From assembly GCF_004791025.1 (NCBI RefSeq), contig NZ_SRUO01000004.1, positions 310,001 to 374,000 of the forward strand: DNA of 64,000 nt, given 5' to 3'. This document shows, piece by piece, positions 25,133 through 34,216 of this stretch. Each line of letters opens with the position of its first letter. The first letter of the stretch is position 1. The notes under the pieces are model-generated. The model had not been told where the DNA came from. It searched no databases and saw only the letters and a program-made list of their open reading frames with translations. Source of the DNA: Mesorhizobium sp. M4B.F.Ca.ET.203.01.1.1 (lineage in GTDB: Bacteria; Pseudomonadota; Alphaproteobacteria; Rhizobiales; Rhizobiaceae). A program made the position numbers and the translations under genes.

Positions 25133-26644
25133 ATGCGGTTCAAGCTGAAACTCGTTCCCCTCGCCCTGCTGTTGCTTGCCGCGTTCGCGCCGGCTGGTCT
25201 CGCCGAAACGCCGGAACGGCCGGCGCCCGCGGGCGGCGTGCTGTCGCTCCTGCCACAGCCGCAGACGACGAACCACTCGATCACCATCGCCGGGCGCAAG
25301 CTGGACTATCAGGCTAAGGCCGCCACCCTGTCGCTGCTCTCCGGCAAGGGCGATGTCACAGCCGAGATCTTCTACGTCGCCTACACGCTGCGGCCATCGG
25401 AGGGCGAGGCGAAGGCTGCCCCTCGCCCCATCACCTTCGTGTTCAACGGCGGGCCGGGCGCGGCCTCCGCCTATCTGCATCTCGGCGCGCTCGGGCCGCG
25501 CGTCGTCATGACCGGTGCAGCTGGAGAATTCCTGCCCTCACCGCAAAAGCTCATCGACAATCCCGACAGCTGGCTCGACATGACCGACCTCGTCTTCGTC
25601 GATCCGGTCGGGACCGGCTACAGCCGCGAGGCGCCCGGCCAGGACACGCACGATTTCTGGGGCGTCAGCCAGGACGCCAGCTCGATCGGCGCCTTCATCC
25701 GGCTCTATCTCGCCCAGAACGGCCGCACCGGGTCGCCGCTTTTCCTTGCCGGGGAAAGCTATGGCGGGTTCCGTGCGGCGCTGCTTGCCCGCACGCTGCA
25801 GGAGGATGTCGGCATCAGCCCGAACGGCATCGTGCTGATCTCTCCGGCGCTGGAGTTCATGCTAGTGCAGCCGGACGAATTCGAGCCGCTGCACTGGGCG
25901 CTCGAACTGCCCTCGCTGGCGGCGGTGCGCCTCAGCAGCGAAGGCGTCAGCGGGGATGCGTTGCGGGAAAGGCTCGCCGAGGTCGAGCATTATGCCATGG
26001 GCGACTACCTCACCGCTTTGACCAGCGGGCTGGAACAAGGCGGAAAGCTGGCGAGCCAGCGCGTGGCTGATATCACCGGACTGCCGCTCGAGCTCGTCCA
26101 GCACAATTTCGCCCGCGTCCCGACCGGCCTGTTCGCGCGAGAATTCGCCCGCGCCAAAGGCAAGGTGCTGAGCCCGTATGACGGCATGATCGGCACGGCC
26201 GACATCGCGCCAGAGAGCGGACGCATCGCAGGACCCGATCCCGTGCTCGACCGCAGTGTGCCGGCGCTGACCTCGGCCTTCGTCGGCTATGTCCGCGACG
26301 AGCTCAATTTCCACGCCGACATCAGCTACCGGCTGCTCAATGGCGAGGTCACCCACAATTGGGACTACGGCACCTCGCGGCAAGGCTATGCCGGCGTGAT
26401 GGATGATCTGCAGCGGGCGCGTTCACTCAACCCCGCGCTCGGCGTCGTCATCGTCAACGGCTACACCGACCTCGTCACGCCCTATCTCGCCTCGCGTTAT
26501 CTGGTGAATCAGGTTCCGCCGCTTTCCGACGCAAAGCCTATCCGCCTCGATGTCGTCGAGGGCGGCCACATGATGTATTTCAGGGCGGACGGAAGGCGAG
26601 CGCTGAAGGAGGCGGCCGCGGAGCTTTATCAGGCAACGCAGTGA
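25133..26644 (+). CDS. S10 family serine carboxypeptidase-like protein
   Basis: A 503-residue exported peptidase-family protein. Residues 1-24 form a signal peptide ending LAETP. The alpha/beta hydrolase core shows FNGGPGAAS (oxyanion region), the nucleophile GESYGG near 204, an Asp in NGYTDLVTP, and the His in EGGHMMYF near the C-terminus, giving a complete Ser-Asp-His triad. Bacterial S10 proteins of this kind are periplasmic and of unknown substrate. It stands alone and converges with the NTF2-like gene with a 10-base gap. Confidence 0.85.
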   Translation: MRFKLKLVPLALLLLAAFAPAGLAETPERPAPAGGVLSLLPQPQTTNHSITIAGRKLDYQAKAATLSLLSGKGDVTAEIFYVAYTLRPSEGEAKAAPRPITFVFNGGPGAASAYLHLGALGPRVVMTGAAGEFLPSPQKLIDNPDSWLDMTDLVFVDPVGTGYSREAPGQDTHDFWGVSQDASSIGAFIRLYLAQNGRTGSPLFLAGESYGGFRAALLARTLQEDVGISPNGIVLISPALEFMLVQPDEFEPLHWALELPSLAAVRLSSEGVSGDALRERLAEVEHYAMGDYLTALTSGLEQGGKLASQRVADITGLPLELVQHNFARVPTGLFAREFARAKGKVLSPYDGMIGTADIAPESGRIAGPDPVLDRSVPALTSAFVGYVRDELNFHADISYRLLNGEVTHNWDYGTSRQGYAGVMDDLQRARSLNPALGVVIVNGYTDLVTPYLASRYLVNQVPPLSDAKPIRLDVVEGGHMMYFRADGRRALKEAAAELYQATQ

Positions 26645-26654
26645 GGCCTGCGGC

Positions 26655-27086
26655 TCACGAACAGGTTTCGCTGCCGGCCGTTGACGGACGGCGCCCGGAA
26701 AGGGCTTCGACCGCGTCTTCGATGCCGACAGGCTGCCTCTCGACGTCCTCCAGATACAGTCGCCCGCTTACGATCCGATCGTCGACGATCTCGAACAGGG
26801 TGACCCCGCGCACCTCGAAGGGTTTTCCGTCGCGGCGAGTGCCGGACCAATGCCATTCGGTCCAGGTCGTGTCGCCGTCCCGGACCGAGCGCATGACCGT
26901 CGCATGGAAGTCAGGTATCCCTGCGAACATGGCCTCCCAGTTGGCGCGCATCTGGTCGCGGCCAACGAAGGCTCTGCCCGGGTGCGTCGGCTGTTCGCTT
27001 CGATAGTTCTCGTGGATGAGAGCGGCGACAGCGTCGAGCTGATGCGCGTTCATCGCCCTCACCAGTCGATCGATCACGTCAGTCAT
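26655..27086 (-). CDS. SnoaL/NTF2-like ester cyclase-type protein
   Basis: A 143-residue single-domain protein with the NTF2-like cone fold. The sequence MTDVIDRLVRAMNAHQLDAV, then HENYRSEQPTHPGRAF, MRANWEAMFAGIPDFHA and TWTEWHWSGTRRDGKPFEVRG is the usual SnoaL/ester-cyclase pattern. I start at 27086; an in-frame ATG 18 codons upstream would add an unconserved lead. Substrate is unknown, and no neighbouring biosynthetic genes give a clue. Confidence 0.8.
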   Translation of the reverse strand: MTDVIDRLVRAMNAHQLDAVAALIHENYRSEQPTHPGRAFVGRDQMRANWEAMFAGIPDFHATVMRSVRDGDTTWTEWHWSGTRRDGKPFEVRGVTLFEIVDDRIVSGRLYLEDVERQPVGIEDAVEALSGRRPSTAGSETCS

Positions 27087-27359
27087 CGAAGCTTCCGGAC
27101 CTATGCAGCGCACGCATTGGCGCGCCTCTCCATAGTCCACTGCCGGGGTCAGCCGCGCCGATCAATCCGCGAGTTGCAAAATTACCTGAACGGGCGATGA
27201 CCGTCCAGCATTGCAAGACGTCGAACATCCGTGTGCCGCAAGCGTCAGGTGAATGCAGGCCGCCAGGCCTGTGCCCCAACGCAAGGCCGGAGCTGGCGTA
27301 GCGCCGTGCGGGCCATCGCCCGTATAGGCTGATCCTGTTGGGCCAAGGGGTTTGGCTCA

Positions 27360-28277
27360 ATGCAAGCAACGTCCGCAAAGCGGTGCCGCATGGCCGATGT
27401 CGCCATTCTCGATAGCCGCGAAAGGGTGCTGGCCGGCATCCTCCTGACCGGCGGCGCCTATTTCCTGTTTTCGGCGCAGGACGCAGCGATCAAGCTGCTG
27501 GTCGTCGGCATCAGCGTCTGGCAGATCATGTTCTTCCGCTCGGTCACCATCCTTGCCGCCTGCGCGGCGATCGGCGGGCGGCGCCTGTTCACCGATACTG
27601 CGCGCTCGCCCATCGTGCGGCCGATGCTGGTGCGCAGCGCCTTCACGCTGGCGGCCTGGCTTTGCTACTACAATGCCGCCCGCACCCTGCAGCTCGCCGA
27701 GCTCACCACCATCTACTATGCCGCTCCGATCATCGTCACCGTGCTGTCGGTGTTCATGCTTGGCGAGAAGGTGCCGCTGCTGCGCTGGCTGGCGGTGCTG
27801 ATCGGCTTTGCCGGCGTATTCGTCGCCTGCGATCCGACCCATCTCGGCATCTCGCTGCCGATGGTCCTGGTGCTGGCCGCGGCCCTGCTTTGGGGCATCG
27901 CCGTCGTGCTTTTGCGCAAGATAGCGATGCAGGAGCGCACGACGATCCAGCTCGTGCTCAACAATTTCTACTTCCTGCTCTTCTCCGTGGCGCCGGCGCT
28001 GATCTGGTGGCGGACGCCCGACGGCGGCCAGTTGCTGCTTCTGGCCAGCGTCGGTGCGCTCGGCGGCATGGCGCAGTATCTTCTGTTCGAAGGCATGAAA
28101 AGGGCGCCGGTGTCGATCGTGGCGCCGTTCGAGTACACGTCGCTGGTCTGGGCCTTCGCGCTCGGCTTCGCCATCTGGGGCGACGTGCCGCGCCGCGAGG
28201 TGTTCCTTGGGGCGGCGCTGATCGTCGCCGCCGGCCTGCTCGTCATCGGCAACGAGCATTTCCGCAAACGGCTCTAG
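27360..28277 (+). CDS. DMT (EamA) family transporter
   Basis: A 305-residue drug/metabolite transporter with about ten membrane helices in two EamA repeats (first about residues 20-150, second about 160-298). The first repeat carries FLFSAQDAAIKLL and the second the WAFALGFAIWGDVP stretch. The ATG at 27360 has AAGGGG about ten bases before it; an ATG ten codons in is the alternative. Substrate unknown. It is followed 48 bases later by a second EamA transporter, so the pair may form one operon or a duplication. Confidence 0.85.
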   Translation: MQATSAKRCRMADVAILDSRERVLAGILLTGGAYFLFSAQDAAIKLLVVGISVWQIMFFRSVTILAACAAIGGRRLFTDTARSPIVRPMLVRSAFTLAAWLCYYNAARTLQLAELTTIYYAAPIIVTVLSVFMLGEKVPLLRWLAVLIGFAGVFVACDPTHLGISLPMVLVLAAALLWGIAVVLLRKIAMQERTTIQLVLNNFYFLLFSVAPALIWWRTPDGGQLLLLASVGALGGMAQYLLFEGMKRAPVSIVAPFEYTSLVWAFALGFAIWGDVPRREVFLGAALIVAAGLLVIGNEHFRKRL

Positions 28278-28325
28278 CATGACAACTGACGGAACCATGC
28301 CGGTAGGGCGACGTAGACTGAGGAC

Positions 28326-29240
28326 ATGACCGATTCCCTCGAGATGACTGATACATTGGCCGATGGCGCGACGAGCGCCGCCGAGCGAACCTTGGGCATC
28401 GTCCTGGTGTCGGCTTCCGCCGTCGTGTTCGGCCTCACCGGCGTGCTGACAAAATCGATCCACGCCGATCCGCTGACGATCACCTGCTGGCGCGGTTTCG
28501 TCGGCTCGATCCTGATCACGCTTTATGTGCTGTGGCGGCGGCGCCGCTCCGGCGGGCGCGAAAGCCTGCGGCTCGGCTGGCGCGGCTGGCTGCTGGCGCT
28601 GGAAGGCGCAGCCGCCAGCATCGCCTTCATCGCGGCGTTCAAATTCACCTATGTCGCCAATGTCGCCGTCATCTACGCGACCTCGCCTTTCATCGCCGCA
28701 TTGCTCGCCTTCCTGCTGGTGCGGGAAAAATTCCGGCTGCAGACGATGCTTGCCGCCGCCGTGTCGCTGTGCGGCGTCGGCATCATGGTGTGGTCGGGCT
28801 TCGGCACCGGCCATCTCTTCGGCGATGGGCTGGCGCTGCTGATGACAACCGGCAGCGCGCTCTACATGATCATGGTGCGCGCCTTCCGCGACACGCCTGT
28901 TGTGTGGGCTGGCGCGGTGTCGGCCTTCCTTCTGTTCGTCCTCGGCTGGTTCGTCACAGATCCGCTGGCGGTCTCGGCACGGGATGCGCTGCTGCTGGCC
29001 ACGTTCGGCGGCTCCTTCGCGCTGGCGTCGATCCTGTGGACGGAAGGTTCGCGGCTGATCCCGGCGTCCGAATCAGGCCTGCTCGGCTCGGCCGAAGTGC
29101 CGTTCGCGATCGCGTTCGCTTTCCTGTTCCTCGGCGAGATCCCGCCGGCCGCCAGCATAATCGGTGGCGCGATCGTGCTTTGCGCGGTGTTTGCCCATGC
29201 CGGGCGCGACTGGCTGGCGGCAGGGCGCGCGGCCAACTGA
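28326..29240 (+). CDS. DMT (EamA) family transporter
   Basis: A 304-residue second EamA-type transporter with about ten membrane helices; the duplicated domains begin near residues 20 and 170. Motifs include FGLTGVLTKSIHADPLTITCWRG-like opening parts and FLFLGEIPPAASIIGGAIV near the C-terminus. It is probably co-transcribed with the preceding transporter but is not a close copy of it. A strong terminator follows 100 bases later. Confidence 0.85.
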   Translation: MTDSLEMTDTLADGATSAAERTLGIVLVSASAVVFGLTGVLTKSIHADPLTITCWRGFVGSILITLYVLWRRRRSGGRESLRLGWRGWLLALEGAAASIAFIAAFKFTYVANVAVIYATSPFIAALLAFLLVREKFRLQTMLAAAVSLCGVGIMVWSGFGTGHLFGDGLALLMTTGSALYMIMVRAFRDTPVVWAGAVSAFLLFVLGWFVTDPLAVSARDALLLATFGGSFALASILWTEGSRLIPASESGLLGSAEVPFAIAFAFLFLGEIPPAASIIGGAIVLCAVFAHAGRDWLAAGRAAN

Positions 29241-29341
29241 AAAATATTTTTCGGGTCATGGAACCATCATCGGGCCCGCGCATTGTTGCTGTGGCGGATC
29301 ACCCCCAAGTCCCCCCAAACCCCTCGATCCGCCCTCCTTAG

Positions 29342-29369
29342 AAGCCGACCGCAAGGTCGGCTTTTTCTT
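29342..29369. terminator. Intrinsic terminator between the DMT pair and the lysR-type gene
   Basis: Nine-base perfect stem AAGCCGACC/GGTCGGCTT with GCAA loop, followed by TTTCTTT. It serves the plus-strand transporter genes and, with the A-rich left side, perhaps also the convergent minus-strand regulator. Confidence 0.8.
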
Positions 29370-29379
29370 TGCGCGGCGA

Positions 29380-30237
29380 TCAGGCTGCGGACGATGCCAG
29401 ACCGGCGCTCAAAAGCGTCGCCAGATCGCGCGCCGGCCGCCCGGCGTTCTGACCCAGCCGGATGGCGAACTCGGCGGTCGGAACCGGCGGCAGCGCAAAC
29501 TCGCGCGGGGCTTCGACGATGCCGGAATGGGCAAAGCGCGCCGTGCGCAAGGTCAGCGCGATGCCGGCATTGACCGCCGTGCGCACTCCGGCAAGGCTGG
29601 CGCTGCCGGCGGCGATGCGGTAGCGGCGGCCCGCCGCGTCGAGGGCGGCGAGCGCCGCTTCGCGAAAGCCGCACTGCGGGTCGAGCAGCGCCAGCGGCAA
29701 GACGTCTTCGCGCGCGGCGAGCCCCTTCTGCGAGCAGAGCCAGAGCATCGGCTCGCCGATCACGGCAACCTCGTCGGGGCCCGGTGACTGGCGCATGGTG
29801 ATCGCCAGATCGAGATCGCCGGCCTGCAGCGCCTGTCCGAGCTCGATGGAGCGGCCGACGCGCAATTCGATCCGGACGCGCGGATGGCTGACGGCGAAGG
29901 CGCGCAGCAGTTCCGGCAGGCCGCGATCAGCGAAATCCTGCGTCGTGCCGACGGCGAGGCGGCCGTCGGCACGCGCGCCCTTCAGCGCCAGCAAGGCCTC
30001 GGTGTGGACGGCGAGGATGCGCCTGGCATGGCCGACCAGATCCTCGCCGGCCGGCGTCAAGCCGCGCCCCCTGCCCTGGGGAGCAAGCAGCGGTTCGCCG
30101 ACGATCTCCTCCAACCGCTGCATCTGCGCCGTCACCGCCGGAGGCGAGCGGCCGACGGTGGAAGCCGCCTTCGCCAGCGAACCGCCATCGACGAAAGCAA
30201 GGAAGGTTTTGAGAAGGTCTGGGTCGAGCGTTTGCAT
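29380..30237 (-). CDS. LysR family transcriptional regulator
   Basis: A 285-residue LysR-type regulator. The start at 30237 gives MQTLDPDLLKTFLAFVDGG and the helix-turn-helix SLAKAASTVGRSPPAVTAQMQRLEEIVG (about residues 19-47). The rest is the periplasmic-binding-like effector domain. It is divergent from the tautomerase gene, and the intervening 30238-30351 region has inverted AT-rich sites, the classical arrangement for a LysR protein controlling a divergent target. Effector unknown. Confidence 0.9.
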   Translation of the reverse strand: MQTLDPDLLKTFLAFVDGGSLAKAASTVGRSPPAVTAQMQRLEEIVGEPLLAPQGRGRGLTPAGEDLVGHARRILAVHTEALLALKGARADGRLAVGTTQDFADRGLPELLRAFAVSHPRVRIELRVGRSIELGQALQAGDLDLAITMRQSPGPDEVAVIGEPMLWLCSQKGLAAREDVLPLALLDPQCGFREAALAALDAAGRRYRIAAGSASLAGVRTAVNAGIALTLRTARFAHSGIVEAPREFALPPVPTAEFAIRLGQNAGRPARDLATLLSAGLASSAA

Positions 30238-30248
30238 AGTTCGATGAT

Positions 30249-30290
30249 ATCGAATCTTTTCTTCAAAACAATTCGATTTTTTTGATTCGA
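30249..30290. promoter_or_regulatory. Candidate LysR operator between divergent genes
   Basis: ATCGAAT (30249-30255) and its inverse ATTCGAT (30271-30277), then GATTCGA (30284-30290), lie in the short AT-rich divergent region. A pair of inverted half-sites plus an extra one is typical for a LysR binding region controlling the tautomerase and its own gene. Confidence 0.45.
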
Positions 30291-30351
30291 GGCTCGTGAC
30301 ATGGTTTCTTCCAAGGGCGAGGAAGCGCCGCTCACAACGAGGAGAAAGAAA

Positions 30352-30759
30352 ATGCCGATCATCAATGTCAGCGTCACCGGCAAGCCCGACGCCGCACTCT
30401 CTGCCGCCATCGCCAGGGAGGTGACCGAGCTCACCGCGACACATCTGCGCAAGGATCCGACCATCACCGCGGTCGCGATCAGCTATTTCGATCCCCAGCA
30501 CTGGTTCGCCGGCGGCAAGTCGCTCGCAGAGCACGGCACCAACACCTTCTGGCTCGACATCAAGGTGGTCGACGGCACCAACACCAAGCTGGAGCTCGAG
30601 GCCTATCTCAAGGCGATCTTCGCCGCCTTCGGCCGCCTGCTGGGTGGCGTCCACGAAGAAAGCTATGCCTTCGTGCACGAAGTGCCGGCAGCCGCCTATG
30701 GCTATGGCGGCAAGACGCAGGAGTTCCGCTTCATCAGCGGCAGGTTGAACGCGGCGTAA
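30352..30759 (+). CDS. Tautomerase family protein
   Basis: A 135-residue tautomerase-superfamily protein. After processing, Pro2 in MPIINVSVTG would be the catalytic base. The protein is about twice the size of 4-oxalocrotonate tautomerase, fitting the longer two-motif or MIF-like types. The ATG at 30352 follows GGAGAAAG. It is divergent from the LysR gene, which probably controls it. Substrate unknown. Confidence 0.82.
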   Translation: MPIINVSVTGKPDAALSAAIAREVTELTATHLRKDPTITAVAISYFDPQHWFAGGKSLAEHGTNTFWLDIKVVDGTNTKLELEAYLKAIFAAFGRLLGGVHEESYAFVHEVPAAAYGYGGKTQEFRFISGRLNAA

Positions 30760-30766
30760 AGAGCGC

Positions 30767-30963
30767 TCCCCCTTCTCCCCCTTGCGGGAGAAGGTGGCTC
30801 GGCGCGTAGCGCCGAGACGGATGAGGGGTGTTGGAAGAAACTCGACCTCGAAAACTCCAATGTTTTTAGGCACCTACGTCTTCAAAACAGTGATCCGTCC
30901 AACACATCTCATCCGACCGACCTTCGCTCGGCCACCTTCTCCCACAAGGAGAGAAGGCCAGAG
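30767..30963. repeat. Paired palindromic intergenic repeat, family A
   Basis: Two facing copies (about 30767-30834 and 30896-30963) of the element described at 1186-1382, again with CCTTCTCCC..GGGAGAAGG stems, a variable GC hairpin (GGCGCGTAGCGCC in the left copy), and GATGAGGGGTGTTGG. The second copy is more diverged. It lies between the tautomerase and the acyltransferase gene. Confidence 0.8.
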
Positions 30964-31065
30964 GGCACTCAGTCCACATTGACGTCGCCCCCACTTCCGC
31001 TACCCTCTGGCGCCGAAGCGGCCACTCAAGAGCCGCGACGTGGAGGACGTTGGGAGAGCGCGGCA

Positions 31066-33288
31066 ATGATCCTGACCCTGGCGCTGCTTGCAGGCCTCGT
31101 CGCGGCCTGGCTTTTGATCGGCGTGCTGGAATCGGTGCGCCTCGGCCTGCGTTTCACGCAGGCGCTGCTCTATGTGCCGTTCAAGCTCGCCTACCGCATC
31201 GCCGACGAGCGCATCCGCATCGCCCGCAATGCCAAGGCGCCGATCATCTACGTGATTTCGCACCAGTCGCGCATCGAGCCGGCGCTGATGCTGTCGCTGC
31301 TGCCGGACGACACGCTGCACATCCTCGACGACGCTTCGGCGCGCTCACCCTGGCTGGAGCCATGGCGCGAGCTTGGCCGCACCATCGCCTTCAACGCCGA
31401 GCATGTCTTCGTCAGCCGCCGGCTGGTGCGGGTCCTGAAAGGCAAGGGCAAGCTCGCCGTCTACCTGCCCGATGCGGTCGAGCCTGATATCAAGTCGTTC
31501 CGCCTGTTTCGCGCCATTACCCGCATCGCCATGCAGGCCGACGCCAGCATCGTGCCGATCTTCGTCGCCCGCGCCCGCGACCTGCCGGCATCGCTGACCC
31601 CGGCCGACAGGGCGCCGCGCCACTGGTTTCCGCGCCTTTCGGTGAGCGTGCTGGAGCCGATGACGATTGCCGAGCTGGCGGCGCGCAATCCCGACCAGGC
31701 CTCCAACACCAACGCGCTGTTCGACCGCTTCGCGGAAGCCAGGCTCTTCGGCACCAATCTCGACCGCGGCCTGTTCCTCGCCATTCGCGACGCCGCAACC
31801 AGGGTCGGCGCCTCGCATCCGATCATCGAGGACGTCATCTCGGGCGCGCTGAGCTACCGCAAGATGTTCATCGGCGCGCGCGTCCTGGGGCGCCGCTTCG
31901 AAGCGGTGACGGCGCCGGGCGAGGCGGTCGGCCTGCTGCTGCCCAACGCCAATGGCGTGGTGCTGTCTTTCGTCGGCCTGATCTCGGCCGGCCGGGTGGC
32001 GGCGATGATCAACTACACGGCGGGACCGGCGAGCGTCACCGCCGCCGTGCGCACCGCCGTCATCAGAACGGTCGTGTCGTCCCGCGCCTTCATCGAGAAG
32101 GCCGGGCTCGCCGACATAGTCGAGGCGGTCGAGGCAGGCGGCGCCAGGATGCTGTGGCTCGAGGATGTGCGCCAGAGCATGACGATGCTGGACAAGCTCG
32201 CCGCCGCCCTCTTGTGGCGCTTTCCGCTGCGGCCACAGGATGCGGCGAAGCCGGCGGTGATCCTGTTCACCTCAGGCTCGGAGGGCACGCCCAAGGCGGT
32301 CGTCCTGTCGCACAAGAGCCTCTACGCCAACGCCATGCAGGCCGAGGCCCGCATCACCATCTCGCCCGCCGACATCCTGCTCAACGTGCTGCCGGTGTTC
32401 CACTCGTTCGGACTGACCGGCGGCACCATCCTGCCGCTGGTCACCGGCGTGAAGCTGTTCCTCTACCCGTCCCCTCTCCACTACAAGATCATCCCCGAGA
32501 TCGCGCGCAAGGTCAGGCCGACCATCATGTTCGGCACCGACACCTTCCTCGCCAACTATGCGCGCACCGCCAAGGATGGCGATTTCTCCAGCCTGCGCTT
32601 CGTCGTCGCCGGCGCCGAGGCGGTGAAGCCGGAGACGCGCCGTGTCTACCGCGAGCGCTTCGACGCATCGATCATCGAGGGCTTCGGCCTGACCGAGGCC
32701 GCTCCGGTCGTCGCCGTCAACACCGCCATCCATGGCCGCGACGGCACGGTCGGGCGGGCCCTGCCAGCCATCCGCATGAAGCTCGAGCCGGTCGAAGGCA
32801 TCGACGACGCCGGCCGGCTGTGGCTCGACGGGCCGAACATGATGATGGGCTACATGACCGCCGACCGGCCGGGCGAGTTGCAGCCGCTCGACGGCTGGCA
32901 CGATACCGGCGACATCGTCTCGATCGACCGCGACGGCTTCATCACCATTCGCGGGCGCGCCAAGCGCTTCGCCAAGATCGCCGGCGAAATGGTGTCGCTG
33001 GGCGCCGTCGAGATGCTGGTGCAGTCGCTGTGGCCGGAAGAGCGCCACGCCGCCGTGGCGGTGCCGGACAAGAGACGCGGCGAGCGCATCGTGCTGGTGA
33101 CCACGGCCGATGACGCCAGCGCGGAGGAACTGCGTGCCTTCGGCAAGAAGGCGGGCGCGGCCGAACTGATGGTGCCCAACGACATCGTCAAGGTGGAGGA
33201 GATCCCGGTGCTGGGCTCGGGCAAGACAGACTATGTCTCGACCCGCAGGCTGGCGATCGACCGGCTGGGGCTGAGCGCGGCGGCGTAG
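31066..33288 (+). CDS. Acyltransferase/acyl-ACP synthetase fusion (Aas-like)
   Basis: A 740-residue fusion: an N-terminal membrane-linked PlsC-type acyltransferase domain (about residues 30-220) and an AMP-dependent acyl-CoA/ACP ligase domain (about 250-735). The ligase has the AMP signature FTSGSEGTPKAVVLSHKSL near 400, GFGLTEAAPV, and GWHDTGDIV with the following RGRAKRFAKIAGEMVS. The acyltransferase motif I is SHQSRIEP with His66 and Glu71, where the family normally has HX4D; and motif III lacks the usual PEG, reading LPDAVEP. Aas-type enzymes re-acylate lysophosphatidylethanolamine. I start at 31066 (ATG with GGAG site); an upstream TTG in the repeat is rejected. Confidence 0.85.
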   Translation: MILTLALLAGLVAAWLLIGVLESVRLGLRFTQALLYVPFKLAYRIADERIRIARNAKAPIIYVISHQSRIEPALMLSLLPDDTLHILDDASARSPWLEPWRELGRTIAFNAEHVFVSRRLVRVLKGKGKLAVYLPDAVEPDIKSFRLFRAITRIAMQADASIVPIFVARARDLPASLTPADRAPRHWFPRLSVSVLEPMTIAELAARNPDQASNTNALFDRFAEARLFGTNLDRGLFLAIRDAATRVGASHPIIEDVISGALSYRKMFIGARVLGRRFEAVTAPGEAVGLLLPNANGVVLSFVGLISAGRVAAMINYTAGPASVTAAVRTAVIRTVVSSRAFIEKAGLADIVEAVEAGGARMLWLEDVRQSMTMLDKLAAALLWRFPLRPQDAAKPAVILFTSGSEGTPKAVVLSHKSLYANAMQAEARITISPADILLNVLPVFHSFGLTGGTILPLVTGVKLFLYPSPLHYKIIPEIARKVRPTIMFGTDTFLANYARTAKDGDFSSLRFVVAGAEAVKPETRRVYRERFDASIIEGFGLTEAAPVVAVNTAIHGRDGTVGRALPAIRMKLEPVEGIDDAGRLWLDGPNMMMGYMTADRPGELQPLDGWHDTGDIVSIDRDGFITIRGRAKRFAKIAGEMVSLGAVEMLVQSLWPEERHAAVAVPDKRRGERIVLVTTADDASAEELRAFGKKAGAAELMVPNDIVKVEEIPVLGSGKTDYVSTRRLAIDRLGLSAAA

Positions 33289-33292
33289 CGTG

Positions 33293-33398
33293 CTAGAGCG
33301 GTTCAGCGTTTCATGGAACCGCCGACCCGCTCTAACTATTTGTTTCTACGCGATTCCGGACGGAAAACCGTTACACACTTTTCCTGGAATTGCTCTAG
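33293..33398. repeat. Intergenic repeat, family C
   Basis: A complete copy bounded by CTAGAGCGGTTC and GAATTGCTCTAG, so its outer ends are inverted (CTAGAGC/GCTCTAG). Inside are a GGTTCAGCG...GGAACCGC hairpin, CTAACTATTTGTTTCTACGC and CGGACGGAAAACCG. The right end supplies the stop codon of the convergent pssA gene. Confidence 0.85.
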
Positions 33399-34213
33399 CC
33401 GATGTCCGACGGCGGCACCTTCTCGCCTTCGCGCATGGCGCGCTTGGAATAGGCCCGCACGGAAAACGGCAGGAAGACGAGATAGCCGGCGACCGAGGCG
33501 GTCAGCGTGTACCAGGGATAGGTCATCAAAAGCAGGACGTAGAGCACGACGGCAAGGATCACCGGAAGCACCTTGTCGCCCGGCACCTTGATGCTCTTGC
33601 CAGAATGGACCGGCAGCCGGCTGACCAGCAGGAAGGCGACGAGTACGGTGAAGCCGGTGGCGACAAAGGCGGCGAGACGGGTCGGCTCGAGTCCCAGCCG
33701 CAGGAAATAGAGGTAGAGCGGCAGCATCACCAGCACCGCGCCCGCCGGCGCCGGCACGCCGACGAAATATTCGCTCTGCCACAGCGGCCGGTCGGCCTTC
33801 TCATCATCCAGCACATTGAAGCGGGCGAGCCGCAGGCCGCAGGCGATGGTGAACAGAAGTGCCGCGATCCAGCCGAACGAGCCGGCCTGGTCGAGCAGGA
33901 AGGCATAGAGCACCAGCGCCGGCGCCACGCCGAAATTGACGATGTCGGCCAGCGAATCCATCTGTGCGCCGAATTTCGAGGTCGCCTTCAGCATTCGCGC
34001 CAGGCGGCCGTCGATGCCGTCCAGGAAGGCGGCGAGCAGCACCATCACCACCGCCGGCTCGAAGCGGTCCTGGAAGCCGAAGCGAATGCCGGAGAGGCCG
34101 GCGCAGATGGCAAGCACGGTGACCAGGTTGGGCAGCACCATGCGCATCGGGATTTCACGGATGCGCGGACCGCCGCTGGCATGCGCCTCGAATTTCTTGA
34201 AGGGCGCGCCCAC
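33395..34213 (-). CDS. pssA: CDP-diacylglycerol--serine O-phosphatidyltransferase
   Basis: PssA makes phosphatidylserine from CDP-diacylglycerol and serine, the first step to phosphatidylethanolamine. The 272-residue integral membrane protein has the CDP-alcohol phosphotransferase signature D-G-x2-A-R-x8-G-x3-D-x3-D in DGIDGRLARML...FGAQMDSLAD near residues 80-105. Several membrane helices follow. It lies three bases after psd in the same direction, so phosphatidylserine synthesis and decarboxylation are coupled. Its stop is supplied by the end of repeat family C. Confidence 0.95.
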   Translation of the reverse strand: MGAPFKKFEAHASGGPRIREIPMRMVLPNLVTVLAICAGLSGIRFGFQDRFEPAVVMVLLAAFLDGIDGRLARMLKATSKFGAQMDSLADIVNFGVAPALVLYAFLLDQAGSFGWIAALLFTIACGLRLARFNVLDDEKADRPLWQSEYFVGVPAPAGAVLVMLPLYLYFLRLGLEPTRLAAFVATGFTVLVAFLLVSRLPVHSGKSIKVPGDKVLPVILAVVLYVLLLMTYPWYTLTASVAGYLVFLPFSVRAYSKRAMREGEKVPPSDIG

Positions 34214-34216
34214 GGC

